Shown piece after piece: positions 55,796-64,000 of a stretch of 64,000 nucleotides of DNA. The position numbers and the translations under genes are program-made. The stretch spans positions 34,171-98,170 of the forward strand of contig NZ_BAHC01000062.1 of assembly GCF_000298195.1 (NCBI RefSeq). Reading direction: 5' to 3'. Within the stretch, counting starts at the first letter, position 1, and every line of letters begins with the position of its first letter. Origin of the DNA: Gordonia rhizosphera NBRC 16068 (lineage in GTDB: Bacteria; Actinomycetota; Actinomycetes; Mycobacteriales; Mycobacteriaceae). The notes under the pieces are model-generated. The model worked only from the letters and a program-made list of their open reading frames with translations. It made no database searches and was not told the DNA's origin.

Positions 55796-57169
55796 ATGAC
55801 AGCGTCCATCACCGACAACCTGCAGCACGTGCACTCCGTCCTGGCCGATGCCGTCATCGACGACCGGGAAGCCGGCATCTACCGGGCCAACCGTCGGATC
55901 TTCACCGACGAGGACATCTTCGAACTGGAGATGAAGTACATCTTCGAGGGCAATTGGATCTACCTGGCACACGAGAGCCAGGTACCCAACCCGGGCGACT
56001 ACTTCACCACCTACATCGGCCGGCAGCCGGTGATGATCACGCGTGACAAGGACGGCGAGCTGCACTGCCTGATCAACGCGTGCGCGCACCGCGGTGCGAT
56101 GATCTGCCGCCGCAAGACCGACAACCGTATGACCCTCACATGCCCGTTCCACGGCTGGACGTTCCGTAATGACGGCACGCTGCTCAAGGTGAAGGATCCC
56201 GAGGGCGCCGGCTACCCGGAAACCTTCAACGTCAATGGCTCCCACAACCTGACCAAGGTCGCGAAGTTCGGCAACTACCGCGGATTCCTTTTCGGCAGCC
56301 TCAACCCGGACGTACAGGAACTCGACGACCACCTCGGCGATACCCGCGTCGTCATCGACATGCTCGTCGATCAGTCGCCCGAGGGGCTGGAAGTGCTGCG
56401 CGGTGCGTCGACCTACACCTACGACGGAAACTGGAAGGTGCAGGCGGAGAACGGCGCCGACGGCTACCACGTGACCGCGACGCACTGGAATTATGCCGCG
56501 ACCACCTCCCGGCGCAGCACCGGCGAGTCCAAGAACGACACCAAGGCACTCGACGCCGGCGGGTGGGGCAAATCCGGTGGCGGTTACTGGTCCTACCCCA
56601 ACGGTCATCTCTGCTTGTGGACCTGGGCCGCCAACCCCCAGGACCGGCCACTGTGGGACAAGATGGACGAACTCAAGAAGAAGTTCGGAGATGCCAAGGG
56701 CGAGTTCATGGTCAAGGGTTCGCGCAACCTGTGCCTGTACCCGAACGTGTACCTGATGGACCAGTTCTCCACGCAGATCCGGCACTTCCGACCGATCGCG
56801 CCGGACAAGACCGAGGTGACCATCTACTGCATCGCACCCAAGGGAGAGAGCGACGCGGCACGCGCACACCGTATCCGCCAGTACGAGGACTTCTTCAACG
56901 CCTCCGGCATGGCGACGCCCGACGATCTCGAGGAGTTCCGTTCCTGCCAGCTCACCTTCCGGGCACAGGCCGCGCCGTGGAACGACATGAGTCGCGGTGC
57001 CGAGCACTGGCTCTCGGGGCCGGACCCGGTGGCCGAAAGCCTGGGTATGACGGGAATCGTCTCCGCCGGTGTGAAAAACGAGGACGAGGGCCTCTACCCC
57101 GTGCAACACGGCTACTGGCTCGAGACCATGCGCAAAGCCGCCGACGCGGAAGAAGCAGCGGCCTCCTGA
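55796..57169 (+). CDS. benA: benzoate 1,2-dioxygenase, large subunit
   Basis: 457 residues. Rieske oxygenase alpha subunit that makes benzoate cis-1,2-dihydrodiol. The Rieske cluster is bound by [11 protein letters not shown] and CPFHGW; the mononuclear iron site has [15 protein letters not shown]. Length is right for the BenA/XylX group. The ATG at 55796 has GGAGG upstream. It begins the ben operon with benB and the benCD-type fusion gene. Confidence 0.95.
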   Translation: MTASITDNLQHVHSVLADAVIDDREAGIYRANRRIFTDEDIFELEMKYIFEGNWIYLAHESQVPNPGDYFTTYIGRQPVMITRDKDGELHCLINACAHRGAMICRRKTDNRMTLTCPFHGWTFRNDGTLLKVKDPEGAGYPETFNVNGSHNLTKVAKFGNYRGFLFGSLNPDVQELDDHLGDTRVVIDMLVDQSPEGLEVLRGASTYTYDGNWKVQAENGADGYHVTATHWNYAATTSRRSTGESKNDTKALDAGGWGKSGGGYWSYPNGHLCLWTWAANPQDRPLWDKMDELKKKFGDAKGEFMVKGSRNLCLYPNVYLMDQFSTQIRHFRPIAPDKTEVTIYCIAPKGESDAARAHRIRQYEDFFNASGMATPDDLEEFRSCQLTFRAQAAPWNDMSRGAEHWLSGPDPVAESLGMTGIVSAGVKNEDEGLYPVQHGYWLETMRKAADAEEAAAS

Positions 57170-57171
57170 CC

Positions 57172-57217
57172 GCTGGTCGATTAGCCGCGACGAAGGAGCG
57201 GCGTATCGAGACCACTC
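57172..57217. repeat. dispersed intergenic repeat, copy 3
   Basis: Short copy GCTGGTCGATTAGCCGCG ... GGCGTATCGAGACCACTCC between benA and benB, transcribed with the operon. Confidence 0.7.
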
Positions 57218-57248
57218 CCCGAAGACATCTCGCAGACAGGATGATTCG

Positions 57249-57776
57249 ATGACCTCCACCCAGCCCACAACCACCAACACCGACAAGCTCATCACCCAGA
57301 ACATGATCGAGCAGTTCCTCTATCGCGAGGCCCGCTATCTCGACGACCGCGAGTTCGAGAAGTGGCTCGAGTGCTACGCCGACGACGTCGTCTACTGGAT
57401 GCCGTCGTGGGACGACAGCGACCGACTGACCGAAAACCCACAGCGCGAGATCTCCCTCATCTATTACGGAAACAAGGGCGGTCTGGAGGATCGGGTGTTC
57501 CGCATCCGCACCGAACGGTCGTCGGCGACCTCGCTGCCGGAGCCGCGCACCAGCCACAACATCACCAACGTCGAGGTCATCGAGCGTCGCGGCGACCTCG
57601 TGGACGTCCGATTCAACTGGCACACCATGTATTTCCGCTACAACACCATCGACCCCTATTACGGGACGTCGTTCTACACGATCGACTTCTCGGGTGAATC
57701 ACCACTGATCCGACGCAAGACGATCGTGCTCAAGAACGACTACATCCATCACGTCGTCGACATCTACCACTTCTAG
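57249..57776 (+). CDS. benB: benzoate 1,2-dioxygenase, small subunit
   Basis: 175 residues. Beta subunit with the NTF2-like fold: FLYREARYLDDREFEKWLECYADDVVYWMP is the family start, and FNWHTMYFRYNTIDPYYGTSFYTID the strand region. It forms the alpha3-beta3 hexamer with BenA. The stop lies 10 bp before the next start. Confidence 0.95.
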   Translation: MTSTQPTTTNTDKLITQNMIEQFLYREARYLDDREFEKWLECYADDVVYWMPSWDDSDRLTENPQREISLIYYGNKGGLEDRVFRIRTERSSATSLPEPRTSHNITNVEVIERRGDLVDVRFNWHTMYFRYNTIDPYYGTSFYTIDFSGESPLIRRKTIVLKNDYIHHVVDIYHF

Positions 57777-57786
57777 GACGCACCCG

Positions 57787-60549
57787 ATGACCGTCACCAC
57801 AGACCGCGACGCCACGGCACCTGCCGGCACCGATGCCCCGTCCCATCAGGTGGCACTCGCCTTCGAGGACGGTGTCACCCGGTTCATCACCTGCCGCGAG
57901 GACCAGACCGTCGCCGACGCCTCCTACCGACAGCGCATCAACATCCCGCTCGACTGCCGCGACGGTGCCTGCGGAACGTGCAAGGCGTTCTGCGAATCCG
58001 GCGACTACGACGGCGGAACCTACATCTCCGATGCACTGTCGGACGACGAATCCGCCGCCGGGTACGCCCTGCCCTGCTGCATGAAACCCAAGTCGGACCT
58101 GGTGCTGCAGATCTCGGCGACCTCCGATATCGCCAAGACCCAGGCCGCGACGTTCACCGGGACCATCGTCGAGCTCGATCGGTTGTCGGAGTCGACGATG
58201 CGGGTGGGCATCACCATCCCCAATCGGGCTGATCTGGCGTTCCTACCAGGCCAGTACGTGAACATCGCCGTGCCCGGCACCGACAACGGTGAGAGCGGCA
58301 ACGTCACCCGGTCGTATTCGTTCGCCAACGGTCCGCATGAGGAACGCCTGATCTTCCTGGTCAAGATCACGCCGGGTGGCGCGATGTCGACCTATCTCAC
58401 CGAACGGGCGCAGCGTGGCGAGTCCATCACCTTCACCGGACCGCATGGATCGTTCTTCCTGCGTGAGTCGGTCCGTCCGATCCTGCTGCTCGCCGGCGGT
58501 ACGGGGCTCGCACCCATCCTGTCGATGCTGCGCAAACTGCACGACGACAACAGCCGACGCAAAGTGCACCTGATCTACGGGGTGTCCACCGACACCGATC
58601 TCGTCGCCCTCGACGAGATCGAGAACTTCACCCGCGAACTCCCCGGATTCAGCTGGGATCACTGTGTCTCCGACCCCAACAGTTCGGCGGTCAACAAGGG
58701 CTACGTGATGAGCCTCATCGAGCCCGAGCACCTCTACGACGGTGACGTCGCCATCTACCTCTGCGGCCCCCCACCGATGGTGGAGTCGGTGCGCAAGCAC
58801 GTCGCCGACGCCGAGATCGAGCCGGTCGGCTTCTACTACGAGAAGTTCGCGCTGGCCGTTCCCGCTGCGGCGGCCGTCGCCGAGATCCCCTCCGACACGA
58901 CCGTATCGGTGACGACGGCAGGCGCCGACGAGGCCATCCTCCCGGTCGGCGACGCGCGCGCGATAGCCGGACAGATGACGCTGCCGCCCACCGACATCGA
59001 GCCCTGGCCTGTGTCGGCGAGAGTCCCGGCCGACGACGACACCCGGTTGCGGATCGCCGGACAGCAGGTCTGGACCGCCGACGCCTCGGAGTCGACGCTG
59101 GATCCCGATGAGGGCGCGCTGGTTCCCGTCCCGGCGCGGGCCATCGCCGGCCAGGAGGTCTTCGGCGCGCGCCAGATCGATCCGCTTCACGCCTCCGAAC
59201 CGAGCGCCGCTCCCCCGCCGCCGGCCGACGAGGTTGTCGCAGAGTCGGTTCCGGGCACCGCGACGGTCGGGTCCCAGGGCTACCAGATCGGCGAAGAGCA
59301 TCCGGGAGTCCACGAGTCCGATGCGCTGTTCGAGGCGCGAGCCGCCCTCGAACTCGGTGCGCTTGAGCTGACCTTCGGCCGTCTCACCAACCGCCAACTG
59401 ACCGGATACCGGCTGCTCGCCGAGGCGACATTGCCGTTCGTCGACGGTGACCGATTTGTGGACGCCGCCGAGTACACCGAGACCAACGCCAACTTCCACG
59501 ATTACCTGTTCACCCTCACCGGCAACAGTCATCTGCTCGAGGCGTATTCGGCACTCGGGGTGAAGGGCCGGATGAGCGAGGTGCTGCGCAACGCCACCTG
59601 GTGTCATCCGCTGTGCGCGCAGGACCACATTGACATCGTCGCGGCCTTCGAGTCCGGCGACCGGGATGCGGCCCGCGCGCTCATCACTGCGCACGCCGAC
59701 CGTTCCAAGCAGACCATGCGTCGTGCGATGGAAGACGAGATGGCCGCCCGTCGGCCACGTTTCGTGACGCCTGGTCGGTTCGCCGGCAAGGTCGTCGTCG
59801 TGACGGGTGCGGCACAGGGTATCGGCGCCCAGACCGCGCGGCGGATCAGCGCCGAGGGCGGCAGACTCGTGCTGGCCGACCGGTCCGAGTACGTCGGGGA
59901 GATCGCCGACGAACTCGCGTCGACCGGGCCGGGGGCGATCGCCGCGATCTCCGACCTCGAAAACTACGACGGCGCCGGCGCGGTGATCGACGCCGCGATC
60001 GCGGAGTACGGGCGTGTCGACGTGCTGATCAACAACGTCGGCGGGGCGATCAACTTCAAGCCGTTCACCGAGTTCACCGATCAGCAGATCCGCGCGGAGA
60101 TCGACCGTTCACTCATGACCACGCTGTTCGCCTGTCGCGCGGTCCTGCCGTCGATGATCGACCGTGGCCGTGGTGTCATCGTGAACGTGTCGTCGGCGGC
60201 GACGCGCGGTATCAACCGCATCCCGTATTCGGCGGCGAAGGGTGGCATCAACGCGATCACCGCGTCGCTGGCCATGGAATACGCCGACTCGGGTATCCGC
60301 GTCGTCGCGACCGCGCCGGGCGGGACCGAGGCGCCGCCGCGTCGCATCTCACGCGGGACGCCGCAGCCGACCACCGCGACCGAGGCCGACTGGTATCAGG
60401 CCCATATCGACCAGACGTTGTCGGCGTCGTTGATGCACCGCTACGGCACGCTCGACGAGCAGGCCGCCGCAATCTGCTTCCTGGCGTCGGATGAGGCGTC
60501 CTACATCACCGGGACCGTTCTCCCGGTGGCGGGCGGTGATCTGGGCTGA
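57787..60549 (+). CDS. BenC - FCD domain - BenD fusion protein
   Basis: 920 residues in one uninterrupted frame. Residues 1-355 are BenC: [2Fe-2S] cysteines 57, 62, 65 and ~98, flavin motif TRSYSFANG, NAD motif GGTGLAP and YLCGPPPM (Cys326). Residues 356-505 form an acidic Pro-rich linker with IAGQ at 393, 423 and 453. Residues 509-650 match the FCD ligand domain of GntR regulators (FHDYLFTLTGN, DHIDIVAAFESGD, HADRSKQ), lacking any winged helix. Residues ~655-920 are BenD, an SDR with TGAAQGIG, NNVGG and YSAAK that oxidises the dihydrodiol to catechol. So one polypeptide supplies electrons to BenAB and processes its product. benC and benD are separate genes in most bacteria. Confidence 0.92.
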   Translation: MTVTTDRDATAPAGTDAPSHQVALAFEDGVTRFITCREDQTVADASYRQRINIPLDCRDGACGTCKAFCESGDYDGGTYISDALSDDESAAGYALPCCMKPKSDLVLQISATSDIAKTQAATFTGTIVELDRLSESTMRVGITIPNRADLAFLPGQYVNIAVPGTDNGESGNVTRSYSFANGPHEERLIFLVKITPGGAMSTYLTERAQRGESITFTGPHGSFFLRESVRPILLLAGGTGLAPILSMLRKLHDDNSRRKVHLIYGVSTDTDLVALDEIENFTRELPGFSWDHCVSDPNSSAVNKGYVMSLIEPEHLYDGDVAIYLCGPPPMVESVRKHVADAEIEPVGFYYEKFALAVPAAAAVAEIPSDTTVSVTTAGADEAILPVGDARAIAGQMTLPPTDIEPWPVSARVPADDDTRLRIAGQQVWTADASESTLDPDEGALVPVPARAIAGQEVFGARQIDPLHASEPSAAPPPPADEVVAESVPGTATVGSQGYQIGEEHPGVHESDALFEARAALELGALELTFGRLTNRQLTGYRLLAEATLPFVDGDRFVDAAEYTETNANFHDYLFTLTGNSHLLEAYSALGVKGRMSEVLRNATWCHPLCAQDHIDIVAAFESGDRDAARALITAHADRSKQTMRRAMEDEMAARRPRFVTPGRFAGKVVVVTGAAQGIGAQTARRISAEGGRLVLADRSEYVGEIADELASTGPGAIAAISDLENYDGAGAVIDAAIAEYGRVDVLINNVGGAINFKPFTEFTDQQIRAEIDRSLMTTLFACRAVLPSMIDRGRGVIVNVSSAATRGINRIPYSAAKGGINAITASLAMEYADSGIRVVATAPGGTEAPPRRISRGTPQPTTATEADWYQAHIDQTLSASLMHRYGTLDEQAAAICFLASDEASYITGTVLPVAGGDLG

Positions 60550-60853
60550 TCCCCGGCGTCGCCGGTCGGTGGCCTCGTCCGGCCGGCGGCGCACGTCCTG
60601 ACATGCCGATTCGAGATCCCAATTTCCGTGTGTTCTTGGAGAATTTCACATGCGCCCAGGACGAGAATCGGGTGGCCAAACGCGAAAACGACTATCTCGC
60701 TGAGGAATTGGAGTTCGGGTAGCGCGCGAAGAGATGCCGCTTCAGAAGATCGGAATCCCTCCGATTTTGCTTTTCGTCCGAAATTCTGCCATGCTCTAGC
60801 CGCGACATTCACATGAATACCGCGTGCATATTCAGAGAGAAGTATCCAGAATC
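60550..60853. other. AT-richer intergenic region before the cold-shock gene
   Basis: 304 bp, less GC-rich than its surroundings, probably the long leader typical of cold-shock genes plus the end of the ben operon. A 39-codon frame (60603-60722) is present but has no ribosome site; I do not call it. Confidence 0.5.
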
Positions 60854-61060
60854 ATGGCTCAAGGAACCGTCAAGTGGTTCAACAGCGAAAAGGGCTTCGG
60901 CTTCATCGCTCCCGATGACAGCAACGGTGGGGACGTCTTTGTCCACTACTCGGCGATCCAAGGTAGCGGATTCCGCAACCTCGAGGAGCAGCAGCGTGTC
61001 ACATTCGAAGTCGAGCAGGGCCCCAAGGGACCTCAGGCGACATCGGTGACCGTGCTCTAA
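60854..61060 (+). CDS. cspA: cold-shock protein
   Basis: 68 residues from ATG 60854. A single OB-fold cold-shock domain with RNP1 KGFGFI and RNP2 VFVHYS, starting [14 protein letters not shown]. Binds single-stranded RNA and DNA. A strong terminator follows 18 bp after the stop. It is independent of the ben genes and separates them from the regulator. Confidence 0.97.
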   Translation: MAQGTVKWFNSEKGFGFIAPDDSNGGDVFVHYSAIQGSGFRNLEEQQRVTFEVEQGPKGPQATSVTVL

Positions 61061-61077
61061 GGATCACACACACTTCG

Positions 61078-61118
61078 AACGCCGCGCGAGACTCGTCTCG
61101 CGCGGCGTTTTGTTGTTC
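61078..61118 (+). terminator. intrinsic terminator of cspA
   Basis: Arms AACGCCGCGCGAGA and complement with a 4-base loop, followed by TTTGTTGTT. Confidence 0.92.
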
Positions 61119-61192
61119 TGTCCCTTCGTTCGCGCAGCAACTTCCGCATTGATCCATCCGATGTGATCGACCGTTCATCGTAAGATGAAGCG

Positions 61193-63859
61193 ATGATGGT
61201 CACGTCGGAATGTGTTGGGAGGGAACGAGAGCTCAGCGAACTCCAGGCCCGCTTCGACACGTCCACGGGCCCCGATCTCGTCCTCGTACGCGGGGAGGCC
61301 GGGATTGGCAAGACCACGCTGCTTGCTCGACTCACGCGGCTGCACCAGGATCGACGCGACACGGGTCGCACGCTGTGGGCACAGGCCGCGCCGTGGGAGA
61401 CCGCTAACGCGGGAGGCATCCTGGGCCAGCTCATCCAGGATGCCGGGCCTTCCGGGGACACAGACCCCGTCGACGTCCTGGGGACCCTTCTCGACGAGGT
61501 CGAGCCGACCCTGATCGTCATCGACGACGCCGAGCACGCAGATGCCGAATCACTTCAATCACTCATCAGCCTGACGCGCACCCACCGATCGCTCCGCTTC
61601 CTGATCGTCGCGGCGATGACCCATGCGACCATGCCACTCGCCGATCTCCTGACCGACCAGATCCACCTCACCGGGCTGGACACCACCGCTGTCGCCGAAC
61701 TCGCCGCGACCCGCGGACTCGCCCTTCACCCCACCATGGTCGACATCCTGACCCGCCACACCGGCGGCAACCCGCGGGCCGTCATCGCCCTTTTCGACGA
61801 ATTGCCCAGCTCTGTGTGGTCGAGTGCCCATCAGGAGCTACCCGCTCCCTCCTACGTCGTCGACGACATCCGTGCGCGACTCGCGGCGTGCAGTGCGCCC
61901 GCACGCTCACTGGTCGAGGCGCTGGCGATCCTCGATGATGCCGACACGCTCGACACCGCCGTGACACTCGCCGAGATCGACGTTGATCCACTGAGCGCAA
62001 TGGACGAAGCGCTCGCGAGCGGGCTCGTCGTCGATCCGGTTGGCCTGACACCCGCGGAAACCCAACCACACCTGGCTGATTCGATGGTCCAGACGGCCAT
62101 CCTGGAGGTCATGGGTGTCCGTGCGGTCGGAGACGCGCACCGACGTGCCGCGTCGATCGTCACCGACCCCGCGCGCCGCCTGCATCACCAGGTTGCCGCC
62201 ACACCCACTGCCGATCCGGCTCTGGCCGACGATCTCGATCGACTGGCCCAGCAGCGCGGCGCCGAGGGCGCGTGGGCCGAGGCAGCCGAACTCTTCCGGC
62301 AGGCCGGCCGCCTCACTGCCGACCCACTCCTCCACGATGTGCGGGTCACCAAGGCGGCAGACGCGCTGTTGGCCGCGGGCGACTGTGTCGGCGCCGGTGC
62401 GTTGGTTCCGCTGGTGGAGAGTCTTCGGGAGACCCCGATGCGCAACGCCACCCTGGCGTATCTCGCAATTCTGCGAGGCCGATCGGCAGAAGCTCGGGTC
62501 CGGCTGGACCGCGCCTGGTCGATCGTCAACTTCGAACGCGAACCTGACACGGCCGCCGTGATCGCGCAACGCTATGTATTGCACAACCTGGTCCGGTGTC
62601 AGGGATCCGAACTCGTGCAATGGGCCGACCGGGCCATCGCGATGGCAGGGAGCCAGTCCCCGGCCGGCATCGAGGCGGCCGCAATCCGCGGTCTCGGGCT
62701 GGCCTGGTCGGGCCATCCCGACGAAGCCGTCGCCGAATACACGTCACTCACCGACCGCATCAAGTTCGGCGCCCAGGCGCAACGCGCGACGATGGGTCGC
62801 GGCTGGCTCGAACTCGGCCTCGACGATGTCGACGCCGCGCGCAGCCACCTGGAGACAGCCGTGTCGATGGCCAATCTCGGTGGTTCGAGAAGGATCTCGC
62901 TGTGGGCCCTGGGATGGCTGGCGCGCGTGCAGTTTCTCACCGGCGACTGGGATCCAGCGCTGCTGTCGGTCGAGCAGGGACGCGCCATCGCCCGTACCAG
63001 CGGGATCGAACTCGCCACCCCGTTGCTGAACTGGACTGCCACCCAGATCCATTCGCTGCGAGGCAACTGGGACGACGCCGAACGCAGCATCGCGGAGGCG
63101 TCCACGGGCATCGGCGACTACGAGATCATGCGCATCCCCGCGGTGCTCGCCCGAGCGCACCTCGCCGAGGCCGCCGCCGATTACGGCAAGGTCCGTCGGA
63201 CCCTGGAGCCGTTGGTCCACATGGCCCAGGACGTGCCGGCTCTCGCCGAGCCGGGCTGGTGGCCCTGGGTCGACGTGCTGGCCAACGCGCTCGTCGTCGA
63301 CGGTCACCTCGATGCCGCCGACAACCTGCTCAGCTCATACGAGGACCGGATCGCCGAACGCGGCCACCGATCCGCGGGTGCTCGCGTCAAATATGCGCGC
63401 GGCCGCCTCCTTGGCGCCACCGGCGACATCAATGCTGCCAGAAGGACATTCGATGAGGCGTTGGAGCTCCTCGACGGGCTGCCCCTGCGCTACGACCTGG
63501 CGCGAGTCAACTTCGCATACGGACAGACCTTGCGCCGGGCAGGCAAACGCCGGGCCGCCGATGCTGTCATCGGCACGGCTCGCGAGATCTATCTGTCGCT
63601 CGGCGCCACCACCTATGTCGAGCGGTGCGAGCGCGAACTCAAGGCGGGTGGCCTCACCACCTCGCGCGTCGATCCGGACCGAGTCGGGCTGACCCCGCAG
63701 GAAGAAGCGGTCACCGCTCTGGTCGCGCGCGGCCTCTCCAATCGAGAGGTCGCCGCCGAACTCTACATCTCCCCGAAGACGGTGCAATATCACCTGACTC
63801 GGATCTATGCGAAGCTCGGCCTGCGGTCACGATCCGAACTCGCGGCGTCATTGCGCTGA
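61193..63859 (+). CDS. LuxR-family ATPase regulator (LAL type), possible BenR
   Basis: 888 residues. N-terminal STAND/AAA module with Walker A RGEAGIGKTTLL and Walker B LIVIDDAEHAD, then ~500 residues of TPR-like helices, and a C-terminal LuxR helix-turn-helix with LTPQEEAVTALVARGLSNREVAAELYISPKTVQYHLTRIYAKL. In C. glutamicum the regulator BenR, encoded right after benD, is of the same large LuxR/ATPase type, so this gene is a good candidate activator of ben here. It is separated from ben by cspA and its terminator, so it has its own promoter. Confidence 0.9.
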   Translation: MMVTSECVGRERELSELQARFDTSTGPDLVLVRGEAGIGKTTLLARLTRLHQDRRDTGRTLWAQAAPWETANAGGILGQLIQDAGPSGDTDPVDVLGTLLDEVEPTLIVIDDAEHADAESLQSLISLTRTHRSLRFLIVAAMTHATMPLADLLTDQIHLTGLDTTAVAELAATRGLALHPTMVDILTRHTGGNPRAVIALFDELPSSVWSSAHQELPAPSYVVDDIRARLAACSAPARSLVEALAILDDADTLDTAVTLAEIDVDPLSAMDEALASGLVVDPVGLTPAETQPHLADSMVQTAILEVMGVRAVGDAHRRAASIVTDPARRLHHQVAATPTADPALADDLDRLAQQRGAEGAWAEAAELFRQAGRLTADPLLHDVRVTKAADALLAAGDCVGAGALVPLVESLRETPMRNATLAYLAILRGRSAEARVRLDRAWSIVNFEREPDTAAVIAQRYVLHNLVRCQGSELVQWADRAIAMAGSQSPAGIEAAAIRGLGLAWSGHPDEAVAEYTSLTDRIKFGAQAQRATMGRGWLELGLDDVDAARSHLETAVSMANLGGSRRISLWALGWLARVQFLTGDWDPALLSVEQGRAIARTSGIELATPLLNWTATQIHSLRGNWDDAERSIAEASTGIGDYEIMRIPAVLARAHLAEAAADYGKVRRTLEPLVHMAQDVPALAEPGWWPWVDVLANALVVDGHLDAADNLLSSYEDRIAERGHRSAGARVKYARGRLLGATGDINAARRTFDEALELLDGLPLRYDLARVNFAYGQTLRRAGKRRAADAVIGTAREIYLSLGATTYVERCERELKAGGLTTSRVDPDRVGLTPQEEAVTALVARGLSNREVAAELYISPKTVQYHLTRIYAKLGLRSRSELAASLR

Positions 63860-63921
63860 CAGCTCACCACCCACTCGCTACTCACTCCGTTCGCCGCCAC
63901 CCGATCGAGGAGCACCCCGTC

Positions 63922-64000
63922 CGCTGGTCGAGTAGCCTGCGAGCTTGCGAGCCGGCGTATCGACCAGCGGGGGGCGAGTCGACCAGCGGGGGCGAGTCGA
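63922..64000. repeat. dispersed intergenic repeat, copy 4, at window edge
   Basis: GCTGGTCGAGTAGCCTGCGA ... GGCGTATCGACCAGC forms a long hairpin, followed by GGCGAGTCGACCAGCGGGG and a further GGCGAGTCGA. It runs to the end of the window. Confidence 0.7.

Noticed and set aside
55697..57304. 535-codon frame opposite benA
   Set aside because: Antisense shadow; benA has intact Rieske and iron-binding motifs.
60603..60722. 39-codon frame between the ben operon and cspA
   Set aside because: Hydrophilic peptide without ribosome site; region is probably the cspA leader.

Overview
The window is high-GC DNA from a mycolic-acid actinobacterium (order Mycobacteriales, most like Gordonia or Rhodococcus). 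The evidence is the conserved block M23 peptidase - pcrA/uvrD1 - chorismate mutase - pgi at 0-9.6 kb, which as I recall has the same order in Mycobacterium tuberculosis. Other signs are a SigC-type sigma factor beside copper genes, a PucR-pruA-pruB proline locus, and a ben/cat locus ending in an ATPase-LuxR regulator as in Corynebacterium. The gene order is mostly chromosomal. No phage, integron or CRISPR array was seen.

Layout. 0-11.7 kb: housekeeping block with an inserted secreted protein, a GT-C-like membrane protein, an immunity-like orphan, a lipoprotein and an SDR. 11.7-16.2 kb: a tightly coupled four-gene biosynthetic operon on the minus strand (ThDP enzyme, SRPBCC-like protein, KAS III-like enzyme with an altered active site, HisC-like aminotransferase). 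A 160-bp MITE-like hairpin separates it from a histidine kinase whose response regulator is encoded tail to tail with it. 18.8-22.3 kb: Fpg-type glycosylase, CysQ-like phosphatase, cobF, SDR and tRNA-Arg(CCT). 22.6-28.1 kb: two IclR regulators flank a ferredoxin-reductase/P450 pair and a 3-oxoacid CoA-transferase, suggesting aromatic-acid catabolism. 28.1-38.5 kb: metal island with a cobalamin riboswitch, a NiCoT permease, a 35-residue metallothionein-like peptide, a zf-HC2 protein, PepSY and DUF5134 membrane proteins, a CopD/CtaG fusion, a copper P-type ATPase and sigC. 38.6-42.7 kb: SRPBCC remnant, nitroreductase, and a MarR-FUSC-MFS efflux unit. 42.9-49.6 kb: type III glutamine synthetase, then the proline regulon. 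49.9-52.2 kb: MOSC protein and an orphan AAA ATPase. 52.3-63.9 kb: complete benzoate-to-muconolactone pathway. catR-catB-catC-catA runs on the minus strand, divergent from benA-benB and a 920-residue benC-FCD-benD fusion, followed by a cold-shock gene and the LuxR/ATPase regulator.

The most unusual items are the triple BenC-FCD-BenD fusion, in which a GntR-type ligand-binding domain without its DNA-binding part sits between two catabolic enzymes and follows a linker with an exact 30-residue repeat, and the four-gene acyloin-type operon with a Cys-Asn-Asn KAS III. Two intergenic repeat families and one long hairpin are also described. All assignments come from reading the sequence. No database search was run.
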